Of a DNA stretch of 64,000 nt, positions 19,372 through 31,651 are shown piece after piece (the first letter of the stretch is position 1; each line of letters begins with the position of its first letter). Source of the DNA: Rhodospirillales bacterium (lineage in GTDB: Bacteria; Pseudomonadota; Alphaproteobacteria; Rhodospirillales; Rhodospirillaceae); contig JANQJD010000014.1 of assembly GCA_028281845.1 (NCBI GenBank), forward strand, positions 183,367 through 247,366, read 5' to 3'. Made by a program: the position numbers and the translations under genes. The notes under the pieces were generated by a model, which made no database searches, had not been told where the DNA came from, and worked only from the letters and a program-made list of their open reading frames with translations.

Positions 19372-20502
19372 TTACACCCGCATAGGCATGAGGAGATACA
19401 GTGCTGAATCGTCAGCAACCTTTCGCACTACTGTTGGGGACGCGGAATCAGAAACAGCAAAACAAACCGTATCACTGCCTATCTGGGCAAGAATGTCGAG
19501 CAAGTAACGGCTATTAAACCCTATTGAGAGAGGCGCAAAAGCACATGCGGCCTCCAGCTCATCGACAGCGTTATCCGTTGTCGTCGCATTGGAGGCTGAC
19601 AGCACTAAGCTATCTTTGCTACTAACAGTCATTTTAATGGCACGCGTCTTGTCAGTGGCTGTAATAGTGGAAACACGTCCCACAGCCTCAGCAAGTGATT
19701 TAGCATTGACCTCTATGATTTTATCATTGTGCTGCGGGATCAGATGTTCGCAGTCGGGAAACGTGCCGTCAAGTAACTTAGAAATCAAAACAATTCCTGA
19801 ATCAAAAGCGAAACGAATCTTTTTTTTAGAGAGCGCAATACCAACATTTACTGTTGGTTCTTCCATTAAAGATAATAAAATTTTTACAGTTTTACTAGGT
19901 ATAATAATATCAGGCATGATTTTAGCGTCTTCAGGTAAAGGCATTTCCATTCTCGCTAACCGATATCCATCTGTTGCCACAGCACGTAAAACGTCTAGAC
20001 TATCGCTACGAGCAGCGTAGAGATAGATCCCATTGAGATAATAGCGAGTGGCCTCTGTGGACATTGCAAAGTAGGTACGTCTTATTAAAGAGCGTAAATC
20101 TTTTGCTTTGATGTTAAAAGTCACTGGCAACGAATTCTGTATTAAAGAGGGAAAAGACAAAGATGACGGACTTCTTAAGGTGAAAGAAGATCTACTGAAT
20201 TCTATTAAAAGTTTCTCTGATTTAGAATTATAATCTAAATTGATAGATACACCATTCGGCGACTTCTTAACAATTTCATACATCAGATGCGCTGGTGCAG
20301 TAGCACTGCCAGCACAGTCTATCTCACAAAAAAGAGTTTCCGCAATTTCCAGATCCATGTCCGTCGCCCGGATATTGAGCTGTGTTGACTGTGTCTCCAG
20401 ATAAATATTCTCCAGAATTGGTATAGTGGCACGTTTCCCCACTACACCCTGAATATGGCCTAAGGATTTGAGCAAGGCTGAGCGTTCAATAGTGCATTTC
20501 AT
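19372..20502 (-). CDS. dnaN: DNA polymerase III beta subunit (sliding clamp)
   Basis: Ring-shaped processivity clamp (376 aa). The three-domain architecture is recognisable from MKCTIERSALLKSLGHIQGVV, FNSRYLLDILAQIG and the conserved C-terminal YLLMPMRV. No dnaA, recF or gyrB is adjacent, so this is not the classic origin-proximal cluster. It lies downstream of ligA on the same strand after a 100-base spacer that contains a 13-base tandem duplication. Confidence 0.95.
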   Translation of the reverse strand: MKCTIERSALLKSLGHIQGVVGKRATIPILENIYLETQSTQLNIRATDMDLEIAETLFCEIDCAGSATAPAHLMYEIVKKSPNGVSINLDYNSKSEKLLIEFSRSSFTLRSPSSLSFPSLIQNSLPVTFNIKAKDLRSLIRRTYFAMSTEATRYYLNGIYLYAARSDSLDVLRAVATDGYRLARMEMPLPEDAKIMPDIIIPSKTVKILLSLMEEPTVNVGIALSKKKIRFAFDSGIVLISKLLDGTFPDCEHLIPQHNDKIIEVNAKSLAEAVGRVSTITATDKTRAIKMTVSSKDSLVLSASNATTTDNAVDELEAACAFAPLSIGFNSRYLLDILAQIGSDTVCFAVSDSASPTVVRKVADDSALYLLMPMRV

Positions 20503-20579
20503 TTTAAACGAGCTTTATGTCAAACATTCCTCTGTGAATCAAAGACCTCCTTACTCCGCATTTTTTACAAGACTACCAT

Positions 20580-20602
20580 ATACTCCTCCTCAATACTCCT
20601 CC

Positions 20603-20605
<3 letters not shown>
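20580..20605. repeat. 13-bp exact tandem duplication
   Basis: ATACTCCTCCTCA occurs twice head to tail in the short spacer between ligA and dnaN; the second copy runs over the ligA stop region. Confidence 0.92.
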
Positions 20606-23418
<2,813 letters not shown>

Positions 23419-23460
23419 ATTGAGGAGTCATATTTATTCGAATACTATTCACACGAAATA

Positions 23461-24384
23461 TCACTCCAAATTCTGGACTTGCTCACGTAGTTGATCAATG
23501 GTGGTTTTGAGATCAATGCCGATATAAGTGAGATCAAGGATTTTTGCCTTAGTCGATAGAGTATTCGCTTCTCTGTTGAGTTCCTGACAGAGGAAGTCGA
23601 TTCTGCGTCCCACAACACCGCCTGTTGTCAGCAACTGGCGTATTGCCACTGCATGGGCCCCTAACCTATCTAGTTCTTCCCGTATATCTGCTCTTCCCGC
23701 CAAGATGGCAGCTTCTTGTATAAGACGTTCCTCGGATAAAGGAGGAGTTTTTTGTAAGATTTTTTCAATTAAATCACGTAAACGTGTTAGTATCATCGTA
23801 GACTGTGCCTCTGCGCGTGCATATGCCATCTTTATAAGAGATTCAATGATATCAAGATTTGTGTTCATAACCGCAGCGAGATTCCTCCCCTCCTCCATTC
23901 GCATACTTACAAGAGAGTCAATGGCCCCCTCTAAGGAAAGTAGGACAGACGTATTGCACTCTTGAAGGTTGATCTTCTGATTTTTTTTCCCACAGGGAAC
24001 GAGAACGCCGGGGAGAGAAAACAAGCCATCCAGCCGCGGTAAACTCACAAAATCTGAAAAACGCTTCTGCCACTCTGACGTGATGGCGATTAATTGCTTC
24101 AGCATATCCTCATCAAGACACAGCATATCCTGATTGCTGGTTTGGTTCATGATTAATGAAATCGTAATAGTACCACGCTTACAGTATTTTTCTATTTTTT
24201 TCCGTATAATTGGTTCAATCGATTCGAATTCTCTTGGCAAACGAAGACGCAAATCCAAGCCTCTAGCGTTGACGCTCCTGATTTCCCATATCCAATCAAC
24301 AGGAGACACGGAATCATCATGCGACACTTTGTACTGCCCATGGCATGAAGCGAAAGCAGTCATACTGCTGATGGAGATGGACAT
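23461..24384 (-). CDS. yicC: YicC family endoribonuclease-like protein
   Basis: 307-residue member of the YicC/DUF1732 family: SMTAFASCHGQY, WEIRSVNARGLDLRLRLP, and the C-terminal RIDFLCQELNREANTLSTKA and DLKTTIDQLREQVQNLE are family signatures. E. coli YicC has been described as an endoribonuclease acting in RNA turnover. It is followed by gmk, the usual arrangement. A perfect 19-base inverted repeat lies about 60 bases upstream (24447-24465) and could control transcription. Confidence 0.92.
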   Translation of the reverse strand: MSISISSMTAFASCHGQYKVSHDDSVSPVDWIWEIRSVNARGLDLRLRLPREFESIEPIIRKKIEKYCKRGTITISLIMNQTSNQDMLCLDEDMLKQLIAITSEWQKRFSDFVSLPRLDGLFSLPGVLVPCGKKNQKINLQECNTSVLLSLEGAIDSLVSMRMEEGRNLAAVMNTNLDIIESLIKMAYARAEAQSTMILTRLRDLIEKILQKTPPLSEERLIQEAAILAGRADIREELDRLGAHAVAIRQLLTTGGVVGRRIDFLCQELNREANTLSTKAKILDLTYIGIDLKTTIDQLREQVQNLE

Positions 24385-24394
24385 TCATGTCCTC

Positions 24395-24412
24395 AATATC
24401 AGAAATATCAGA
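24395..24412. repeat. 9-bp exact tandem duplication
   Basis: AATATCAGA occurs twice head to tail just upstream of yicC. Confidence 0.9.
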
Positions 24413-24446
24413 GATGAGATGTGTCTCATAGGTACTGAATATATGA

Positions 24447-24465
24447 TCTAGAACGACGTTCTAGA
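24447..24465. promoter_or_regulatory. Perfect 19-base inverted repeat upstream of yicC
   Basis: TCTAGAACGACGTTCTAGA reads the same on both strands except the central base. It lies 63 bases upstream of the yicC ATG. The spacing suits an operator for a dimeric regulator, but no regulator is known here and the function is inferred only from symmetry. Confidence 0.4.
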
Positions 24466-24533
24466 ATTTTCTGTGCTCAGCATGCAATTAAATCAAAGAT
24501 ATACCAAAAGATGTTGGTCCTCACCGCGAAAAT

Positions 24534-24551
24534 CAGTGTGGACAGTGTGGA
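24534..24551. repeat. 9-bp exact tandem duplication
   Basis: CAGTGTGGA occurs twice head to tail in the yicC-sat spacer. Confidence 0.9.
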
Positions 24552-24602
24552 TTTTTTACTGGTGGCATACATCGATACGTAAAGCGCGTAAAGAGTCTCC
24601 TA

Positions 24603-24618
24603 ATAAAGAGATAAAGAG
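24603..24618. repeat. 8-bp exact tandem duplication
   Basis: ATAAAGAG occurs twice head to tail in the yicC-sat spacer. Confidence 0.88.
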
Positions 24619-24930
24619 AGTTTTAAATAGCATATCATGAGGTGGTGGAATATAATATTTTGTAAGGTTTTTTCAGATAAAACAAAAAAATTATTTAAAA
24701 TATTAGACGTACGTATGAGGGCTAAATTATCCTGATTAGGATAAATTTTATGCAGCTGTCTCCCGTCTTTTTTTGATGTTGATGATGACGCATGCAAATC
24801 AAGGGAGGGGCCTGAAGAGTTTTTCTGAGAGAAAATAGGTTTTTGATCTAAAACTTGCCTCAGAGTCGACGGTTTCTTATGGCAGGACAGCAGTGCTTTG
24901 ATTCCTTTGCGATAGACTCCGTTAGAAGAT

Positions 24931-24950
24931 TAGAAGCGAATAGAAGCGAA
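24931..24950. repeat. 10-bp exact tandem duplication
   Basis: TAGAAGCGAA occurs twice head to tail, preceded by a partial third copy (TAGAAGAT). A further 7-base pair of AAGGGAG copies sits at 24971-24984. Confidence 0.9.
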
Positions 24951-25081
24951 GGAAGAGAGCAAAAACAAGGAAGGGAGAAGGGAGCAAAAAGTAGATTATG
25001 CCAGTGAATCTGTTATCGAAAGACAGTGCCACGCGTCGAATTGTCATCGATCACTAAAAAAATCAAGGGAGAGGCCGTAAT

Positions 25082-26251
25082 ATGTCCAAGCTGGTTCCAC
25101 CACATGGGGGAAGCGAACTCAAACCCCTACTCGTTCCAGCAGTTGAACGTGCCGAAGAGGTAAAACGGGCGGAAAGTCTGAAAAAAAAGGTGCCGATGAC
25201 AAGCCGAGAGATGTCGGACGTGCTCATGATGGCCATGGGGGCGTACACACCACTTGATGGTTTCATGAATCAGGAAAACTGGGAAAGCGTATGTGCCCAT
25301 ATGAAAATGACAGATGGCCTATTTTGGCCAGTTCCCATCACACTCTCAACTTCACGGGCAATGGCTCAAAGCATTGGTGATGGGGAAGAAATTACCCTCT
25401 TCGACCAGGAATCTGGTGAAGTGATGGCGATTATGACAGTACGTGAAAAATATGTCATTGAGAGGGCGTTTGAATGTCAACACGTTTATCGTACAACAGA
25501 TTTCAAACATCCTGGTGTACAGAAGGTAATGGCTCAAGGTGAGGTGAACCTGGCCGGGAGTGTTCGCTGTCTTTCGGAAGGTGAATATCCAGAAAAGTAC
25601 AAGGAACTTTATGTGCGTCCAGCGGAATCTCGAGCCGTTTTTGCTCAAAAGGGATGGTCAAAGGTGGCAGCCTTTCAGACACGCAACCCTATGCATCGCA
25701 GTCACGAGCATCTCGTTAAAATCGCTGTTGAGGTGACAGATGGTGTATTTATTCATCAAGTGCTTGGGAAACTGAAGGAAGGCGACATTCCAGCAGAAGT
25801 ACGTACCGCGGCCATCGCAGCCATGATTGATCATTATTTCGTCCCTGGTACTGTTATACAGGCTGGTTATCCCATTGAAATGCGCTACGCTGGGCCCCGG
25901 GAGGCATTAATGCATGCCTTAATACGGCAAAACTTCGGCTGCTCTCATCTAATTGTGGGACGCGACCATGCAGGGGTTGGAGACTATTATGGCCCATTTG
26001 ATGCCCAACACATCTTCGATACCCTGTGGTCTGGCGCACTGATTACACAACCTCTGAAAATTGATATCACTTTTTATTGTCGAAAGTGCTATGGCATGGC
26101 TACAGCAAAAACATGCCCGCACGCAAAAGAAGAGCATGTCAACATTTCGGGCACCAAGCAAAGAGAGATGTTATCCCAGGGGGAATCTATCCCACCAGAG
26201 TTTAGCAGACCTGAAGTTGTTCAAATTTTACAATCATACTATCAAAAATAA
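25082..26251 (+). CDS. sat: Sulfate adenylyltransferase (dissimilatory ATP sulfurylase)
   Basis: Single-chain ATP sulfurylase (389 aa). It interconverts APS plus pyrophosphate with ATP plus sulfate. In sulfur oxidisers it runs in the ATP-forming direction. Active-site motifs [15 protein letters not shown] and [13 protein letters not shown] (for QTRNPxHRAHE and GRDHAG) are intact, as is the N-terminal PUA-like region ([11 protein letters not shown]). Four Cys/His of the zinc-type motif ([20 protein letters not shown]) mark the dissimilatory clade. A good ribosome site (GGGAGAGG) precedes the ATG. It is followed after 221 bases by qmoA, tying it to APS metabolism. Confidence 0.95.
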   Translation: MSKLVPPHGGSELKPLLVPAVERAEEVKRAESLKKKVPMTSREMSDVLMMAMGAYTPLDGFMNQENWESVCAHMKMTDGLFWPVPITLSTSRAMAQSIGDGEEITLFDQESGEVMAIMTVREKYVIERAFECQHVYRTTDFKHPGVQKVMAQGEVNLAGSVRCLSEGEYPEKYKELYVRPAESRAVFAQKGWSKVAAFQTRNPMHRSHEHLVKIAVEVTDGVFIHQVLGKLKEGDIPAEVRTAAIAAMIDHYFVPGTVIQAGYPIEMRYAGPREALMHALIRQNFGCSHLIVGRDHAGVGDYYGPFDAQHIFDTLWSGALITQPLKIDITFYCRKCYGMATAKTCPHAKEEHVNISGTKQREMLSQGESIPPEFSRPEVVQILQSYYQK

Positions 26252-26472
26252 GTATTTTTAGTCCAATGGGACAGACAGACTCAAGATACTTTCTTGATTT
26301 CTAAATATAAACTAGGGGGTATTTTCGTTTCACGTGGAGGCTCTTGACGTCCCTCTTCCATCAGCATATATTCATATGAGCTCCAGAGTAGGTTGAACCG
26401 TCATCTGCCTGAACGGTAGGAAGGCAGCGCATTGGGGCTCCGCCCGGGTGGAAAAGATAAGGGAGAGGGGAC

Positions 26473-27732
26473 ATGCCGGAAAGTCAACCCCGCAGCCAGA
26501 TAATTCTGGTAGTTGGCGGTGGAATCAGTGGCATCACAACAGCCCTTGAAGTTGCTGAGACAGGTTATGATGTCGTTATCCTTGAAAAGGCCCCGACTCT
26601 CGGGGGACGAGTAGCTCAGCTCAACCGTTATTTCCCAAAACTCTGCCACCCGACTTGTGGCCTTGAAATAAATTTCCAGCGCATTAGAAAAAATCCACAT
26701 GTCACAGTATTCACTATGAGCACTGTGGCTGCTATTCATGGTGAACGAGGAGATTATACAGTCACTGTCAGGCGGACTCCGCGTTACGTGAAGCCTCATT
26801 GCACAGCGTGTGGTGATTGCGCAAGAGTCGCGGAAATGAAAGTTCAAAATCCTTTTGATTATGGCTTAGGCGACATGACGGCGGCTTACTTACCACACGA
26901 AATGGCGTTCCCCATGCGTTATGTTATTGCACCTCAGCTGATTGGGACTCACGAGGCAGAGAATGTAAAAGCTGCGTGCAAGTACAATGCAATTGATCTT
27001 GAGGAAAAGGAATCAACATTTGATCTTCATGTGGGGGCCATTGTGTGGGCCACGGGCTGGCAGCCGTACGATGCCACTCGAATTAGTCCCTACAGGTATG
27101 CCTATTTGAAGGATGTAATCACGAATGTTGAGATGGAGCGCCTTGCGGCCAATAACGGCCCCACCCATGGCCAGATTTTATGCCCCTCTAACGGGGAATT
27201 TCCAAAAAATGTTGCACTTGTACAGTGTGCTGGCTCTCGTGATCACAATCATTTACCATATTGTTCACGTATTTGTTGTCTTGCCTCTATGAAACACGCG
27301 GCTTATCTTCGGGAGCAGTACGCCGACGTCAGAGTTGACATCTACTACATTGACATCCGTGCACATGATAAGCTGGAAGCTTTCTATCGCAAGATAGTGA
27401 ATGATCCACAGGTGCGTATGATCAAGTCAAAACCTGCCGAAATAAGAATCGGTACGGCGGGGGAGCCTGTTGTGTGCGGAGAAAATACTTTAACGAGACA
27501 TATTTATTCGAACTCATATGATTTAGTTGTTCTCGCTACTGGTATGCAGCCTTCGTATTCAATGAATGAATCACTCGTCAACTTAAAGACAGATGATTAC
27601 GGATTCATCGTACCTGATGCCGATAAGAATGGCATATTCTCGGCCGGCGTGGCAGCTGGGCCCCTTGATGTTTCTATGTCCGTGCAATCAGCGACCGCCG
27701 CTGCCCTAAAGGCGATTCAGGCTGTTATCTGA
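26473..27732 (+). CDS. qmoA: Quinone-interacting oxidoreductase subunit QmoA
   Basis: HdrA-like FAD protein (419 aa) that exchanges electrons with APS reductase. FAD-binding GGGISGITTALEVAETGYDV begins near residue 15. QmoA-specific segments are LGGRVAQLNRYFPKLCHPTCGLE and a CTACGDCARV cysteine set. CAGSRDHNHLPYCSRICC is shared with HdrA. First gene of the closely packed qmoA-qmoB-hdrC-hdrB set with a strong ribosome site (AAGGGAGAGGGG). Together with sat it marks the sulfite/APS branch of sulfur oxidation. The partner aprAB is not in the window. Confidence 0.93.
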   Translation: MPESQPRSQIILVVGGGISGITTALEVAETGYDVVILEKAPTLGGRVAQLNRYFPKLCHPTCGLEINFQRIRKNPHVTVFTMSTVAAIHGERGDYTVTVRRTPRYVKPHCTACGDCARVAEMKVQNPFDYGLGDMTAAYLPHEMAFPMRYVIAPQLIGTHEAENVKAACKYNAIDLEEKESTFDLHVGAIVWATGWQPYDATRISPYRYAYLKDVITNVEMERLAANNGPTHGQILCPSNGEFPKNVALVQCAGSRDHNHLPYCSRICCLASMKHAAYLREQYADVRVDIYYIDIRAHDKLEAFYRKIVNDPQVRMIKSKPAEIRIGTAGEPVVCGENTLTRHIYSNSYDLVVLATGMQPSYSMNESLVNLKTDDYGFIVPDADKNGIFSAGVAAGPLDVSMSVQSATAAALKAIQAVI

Positions 27733-27748
27733 ACCGCGAGGAGGAAAA

Positions 27749-30007
27749 TTGATGTCAACAAGGAACACTGGTGTTTACCTCTGCAGCGGCTGTGGTATCG
27801 GCAATGCCGTGTCCATGGATGGACTAAAAAATGTTGTAGAAAGTGAGTTCAAAAAATCTTGTAAGATTCATGAGTATCTTTGCGGAGATGAGGGCTTAGA
27901 CCTCATACGATCGGATATCGTGGAAGGGATGAATCAAATAGTAATTGCTGCTTGCTCTCCACGAGCAATGGCAGATCGCTTCCGTTTTAATAGCGTTCAG
28001 GTGATTCGTGCGAATTTGCGCGAACAGGTTGTCTGGAGTCATCCAGAAAAAACAGAAGACACCCAGATGATGGCCGAGGATAATCTCCGCATGGCGGTGA
28101 CAGAAGCCGGCAAGTCAACAGCGCCAGAGCCACAGTTTGATGGGGAACATTCAGAGGTCATCATGGTGGTTGGTGGGGGACATTCTGGCCTAACGGCTGC
28201 CTATGAATCTGCCAGAACAGGTTATGATGTGCTCTTAGTCGAGCGCGCGCTTCAACTGGGTGGAATGGCAAGGAAGTGGTCCAAGAGGATGCCAATACAC
28301 CCCCCCTACCAGAATCCACAGCCTAACACAGTAGCAAACTTAATCGAAGCTGTGAAGAATCATCCCCGCATTACGGTTAAGATGGGCTCTACGGTCGCGA
28401 AAACCTCTGGCATGCCTGGGAAATTCAGTGTTGATTTCTCTGACGGGAGCAGCCATACCGTTGGGGCTGTTGTTTTGGCCACTGGTTGGCGGCCTTATGA
28501 TGCGGGCAGACTCAAGCATCTTGGTTATGGTGTTTCACCCGATGTAGTGACCAATGTTGAGCTCGAGGGGATGCTTGCAGAGGGGCGTATTGCGCGTTCT
28601 TCGGACGGTAATGTTCCTGAGGTAGTCGTTTTTATACAGTGTGCTGGTTCACGCGACAGTGACCACCTACCCTACTGTTCGTCCGTGTGCTGTGGTGTAT
28701 CTATAAAACAGGCCTTACAGCTGCGTGAGGCCCATCCAGATGTAATGATCTACATTATTTACGAAGAATTGCGTACTCCAGGTGTAGCTGAGGAGTTTTA
28801 TCGTACATGTCAGCGAGCTGGCGTGATTTTTATGAAGGGAAAAGTGCAAAAAATTTCTTCCTCTCTTGAAATTACTGTCAATGATGCTTTCTTACAAGAA
28901 GAAATACCCCTGCAAGGGGTAGAGATGATAGTGCTTGCTATTGGAATGGTACCTAATTCAACTAATGTAGAAATAGAGTCACAATTTTTAGATGAAGAAA
29001 AACTTAAGTTACTCAGCAGTGATGTCAATCACTATGCACCTATAAAAGTAGCTGGAGCCGCCACGGAGCCTATCACACTGTCTGCAGACCCTTTGCCAAA
29101 AGGTGAGTCGATTCTTAACTTGCAATATCGTCAGGGGCCACACCTACCGATGCTAGCGCACGGGTTCCCTGACAGCCATTACATTTGTTTTCCTTATGAA
29201 ACGCGTCGCAGCGGCATCTATGTTGCCGGTCCTGTCAGACGTCCCATGGATATGGGCGAGTCTGCAGAAGATGCGACAGGGGCGGCGATGAAAGCAATTC
29301 AGGCGATCCGTACAGCCGCCAGGGGTTTCGCTTTGCATCCGCGCGCTGGTGACCTGTCCATTCCCCGTATCAACCTCAATCCGTGTACTAAATGTCGTCG
29401 CTGCACGGTTGAATGTCCATTCGGGGCTATTGATGAGACAGAGCAAGGTTTTCCGAGTGTCAATGTTACCCGTTGTAGACGATGTGGCACGTGCATGGGA
29501 GCCTGTCCAGTACGCACTATTAGCTTTACTAATTATACGATAGATATGCTTGGCAGTATGATTAAAGCAGTGCACATTCCCGATGAGATGGAGGAGAAGC
29601 CGCGTATCCTAGCACTTGTTTGCGAAAACGATGCTTATCCAGCTCTGGACATGGTGGGAATCGCGCGTCTGTCCTTCAGCGCCTATGTCCGTATTATCCC
29701 CGTGCGTTGTCTTGGTTCAGTCAATCTGCTCCTCGTTTCTGACGCCCTCTCTGCGGGCTATGATGGCGTCATGTTCATGGGATGCAAATCAGGTGATGAC
29801 TATCAATGTCATTTTATGAAGGGTTCTGGCATTGCGCAGGAACGTCTGAGCAAAGTTGGTGAGACATTAAAGAGTATGGCCCTCGAATCTGAAAGAGTCA
29901 CCATGGCTGAAGTGTCTATTGCTGACTCTGCTACTTTGCCAAAAGTCATCCAGAACTTCGTTGAAGTGCTGGAATCTGTCGGTCCCAATCCGTTCAAAGG
30001 ATTCTGA
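27749..30007 (+). CDS. qmoB: Quinone-interacting oxidoreductase subunit QmoB
   Basis: 752-residue HdrA/MvhD-like flavoprotein. The FAD site is VVGGGHSGLTAAYESARTGY near residue 140. The second part carries two ferredoxin-type [4Fe-4S] motifs, CTKCRRCTVECPFGAI and CRRCGTCMGACPVRTI. An MvhD-like domain follows (LALVCENDAYPALDMV, VMFMGCKSGDDYQCHF). This order is that of QmoB, not of HdrA alone. It starts 16 bases after qmoA behind AGGAGGAAAA. It is predicted to form the soluble core with QmoA. Confidence 0.94.
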   Translation: MMSTRNTGVYLCSGCGIGNAVSMDGLKNVVESEFKKSCKIHEYLCGDEGLDLIRSDIVEGMNQIVIAACSPRAMADRFRFNSVQVIRANLREQVVWSHPEKTEDTQMMAEDNLRMAVTEAGKSTAPEPQFDGEHSEVIMVVGGGHSGLTAAYESARTGYDVLLVERALQLGGMARKWSKRMPIHPPYQNPQPNTVANLIEAVKNHPRITVKMGSTVAKTSGMPGKFSVDFSDGSSHTVGAVVLATGWRPYDAGRLKHLGYGVSPDVVTNVELEGMLAEGRIARSSDGNVPEVVVFIQCAGSRDSDHLPYCSSVCCGVSIKQALQLREAHPDVMIYIIYEELRTPGVAEEFYRTCQRAGVIFMKGKVQKISSSLEITVNDAFLQEEIPLQGVEMIVLAIGMVPNSTNVEIESQFLDEEKLKLLSSDVNHYAPIKVAGAATEPITLSADPLPKGESILNLQYRQGPHLPMLAHGFPDSHYICFPYETRRSGIYVAGPVRRPMDMGESAEDATGAAMKAIQAIRTAARGFALHPRAGDLSIPRINLNPCTKCRRCTVECPFGAIDETEQGFPSVNVTRCRRCGTCMGACPVRTISFTNYTIDMLGSMIKAVHIPDEMEEKPRILALVCENDAYPALDMVGIARLSFSAYVRIIPVRCLGSVNLLLVSDALSAGYDGVMFMGCKSGDDYQCHFMKGSGIAQERLSKVGETLKSMALESERVTMAEVSIADSATLPKVIQNFVEVLESVGPNPFKGF

Positions 30008-30010
30008 TCT

Positions 30011-30628
30011 ATGACCTACATCTCCCCAAGATCAACTCGGAAGTACGACCTGAGTTTTGCACGTTGGGTTCACCGGCACATCAACGGGGGTGATCGCCTG
30101 GCTATGTGCATGCAGTGTGGTGTGTGTTCAGGATCTTGTCCGCTTGGTACGACGATGGATAACGGCCCTCGTAAGACCTTTATGATGATTCGTGCTGGTA
30201 TGAAGGATGATGTTTTACAATCTGACACACTATGGAATTGTGTATCGTGTTATAATTGCGTCGTCCGTTGCCCACGAGATGTCCCTGTGGCTTATATTTT
30301 GCATGAATTGGCCACAGTTGCAGTGCGTGAAGGTTATGTTCAAGCCAAGAGATCAGCAACAAATAAATTTGTGAAAGGTTTCACCTGGAGTTATAAGACA
30401 TTTGGACGCACAGATGAACGCCTCGTGAGCATGTTCTATTACTTCCAAGACGGTTTGGCCTCAGGCTTCAAAAAGCTTCTAGCTTTCAGGCACATTGCAC
30501 TTGGCTTCCTTAAAGTGGGACGTTTACCTTTTGGCATGCCTCACAGCCTTCGACACAGGCGTGAATTACGAAAAATTCTGGCAGCCGCAGCCGCCATTGA
30601 AGCACAACCTGCAAAAGGAGGGAGGTAA
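30011..30628 (+). CDS. hdrC: Heterodisulfide reductase subunit C-like protein (replaces QmoC)
   Basis: 205-residue iron-sulfur protein with two [4Fe-4S] motifs, CMQCGVCSGSCPLG and CVSCYNCVVRCPRDVPVA. It lacks the cytochrome b-like membrane half that a true QmoC (about 370-400 aa) would carry; no transmembrane segments are visible. It begins 3 bases after qmoB with AAAGGA upstream. With hdrB it substitutes for QmoC, as in the qmoAB-hdrBC arrangement known from Gram-positive sulfate reducers. Electron delivery to quinone would need another partner. Confidence 0.92.
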   Translation: MTYISPRSTRKYDLSFARWVHRHINGGDRLAMCMQCGVCSGSCPLGTTMDNGPRKTFMMIRAGMKDDVLQSDTLWNCVSCYNCVVRCPRDVPVAYILHELATVAVREGYVQAKRSATNKFVKGFTWSYKTFGRTDERLVSMFYYFQDGLASGFKKLLAFRHIALGFLKVGRLPFGMPHSLRHRRELRKILAAAAAIEAQPAKGGR

Positions 30629-30631
30629 GCT

Positions 30632-31543
30632 ATGTCAGAGAAGAAGAAGTATACCTTCTATCCTGGTTGTGCCTCTCAAAGTACTGGAAAGCATCTGGAT
30701 ACCTCTTTAAGAGCTGTTTTACCAAAGCTTGGTGTTGCATTGCAAGATGTTGACGACTGGAACTGCTGTGGCGCTTCTATTGGGCATATACAACAGGGAC
30801 ATCTACCGACTGCCGCCCTCAGTGCACGCAATCTTTCTCGTGCAAAAGAGAATAAAAACAGTGATTTTGTAACGGCTTGTCCAGCTTGCTATTTAAATAG
30901 TCACTATTATAACGAATCCATTAGAAAGGATACGAACTTCCAAAAAGAAATAAACACTATCCTCGAAGCAGCCGGTCGTTCTTATGATGGAAGTTTGCAC
31001 GTGCGCCATATATGCGAGATTTTGGTCAATGATGTTGGTCTTGAGAAGGTCAGGGAAAACGTTGTAAAGCCCCTGAAAGGTCTTAAAGTGGCTGGCTATA
31101 TTGGTTGCCAGACTTTGCGTCCGTTTGCTGGCACAGAACGAGGTGGAAAGTACGATACCTACGAAGAGCCGAAATTTCTTGATAATTTCATTGAAGCGTC
31201 TGGCGCTATGCCTCTGAAAGAATTTAAGTATAAGACATCATGCTGTGGTGGTGCTGTTTCGGCTGTGAGTCCGGAGAAAACTCTCTATTTGATAGAGAAT
31301 ATCCTTAGAGATGCAACAGAAAAAGGAGCTGACTGCATATGCACACCGTGCGCGCTGTGTCAAACGAACGTTGAGATCTACCAGGATATGGTGAACAAAA
31401 ATTTTTCAACCCAGTATCAAATACCAGTGATCTTCTATAGCCAACTCTGGGCTTTGTCCTTTGGTCTGGATTCTAAAAAAGACGCGGCCATGCATCAGAG
31501 TCTCATTCCTGTGAAGAAGATTATCGATGCGGCTGCAAGATAA
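30632..31543 (+). CDS. hdrB: Heterodisulfide reductase subunit B-like protein
   Basis: 303-residue protein with two CCG domains: YPGCASQ...WNCCGASIG...TACPACYLN and GCQTL...SCCGGAVSA...CTPCALCQ. In HdrB these cysteines bind non-cubane [4Fe-4S] clusters and the site of disulfide chemistry. It starts 3 bases after hdrC with a strong ribosome site (GGAGGGAGG). No transmembrane helices are visible. It is presumably part of the Qmo/Hdr complex; its electron acceptor is not known. Confidence 0.93.
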   Translation: MSEKKKYTFYPGCASQSTGKHLDTSLRAVLPKLGVALQDVDDWNCCGASIGHIQQGHLPTAALSARNLSRAKENKNSDFVTACPACYLNSHYYNESIRKDTNFQKEINTILEAAGRSYDGSLHVRHICEILVNDVGLEKVRENVVKPLKGLKVAGYIGCQTLRPFAGTERGGKYDTYEEPKFLDNFIEASGAMPLKEFKYKTSCCGGAVSAVSPEKTLYLIENILRDATEKGADCICTPCALCQTNVEIYQDMVNKNFSTQYQIPVIFYSQLWALSFGLDSKKDAAMHQSLIPVKKIIDAAAR

Positions 31544-31633
31544 CGTGCTCCTTTGCCATTTGCCATTCCTCTTTTCCTGCTTCTGGGTTAGGCCCGCCCG
31601 CGTCGCGTGCGTCCCAAAACCATGCCATGCGCG

Positions 31634-31651
31634 GCTAGCCTAGCTAGCCTA
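31634..31651. repeat. 9-bp exact tandem duplication over the clpB stop
   Basis: GCTAGCCTA occurs twice head to tail where the convergent hdrB and clpB genes meet; the clpB stop codon lies inside it. Confidence 0.9.

Larger units (their letters stand above)
24385..25081. other. 697-base spacer between divergent yicC and sat
   Basis: No gene is supported; the 65-codon frame at 24600-24797 has no family features. The spacer holds at least five exact tandem duplications (24395-24412, 24534-24551, 24603-24618, 24931-24950, 24971-24984) and the perfect palindrome at 24447-24465. It must contain the promoters for sat and yicC, but no -35/-10 pair is convincing. Confidence 0.55.

Noticed and set aside
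24600..24797. 65-codon open frame in the yicC-sat spacer
   Set aside because: No ribosome site or recognisable sequence; contains a tandem repeat.
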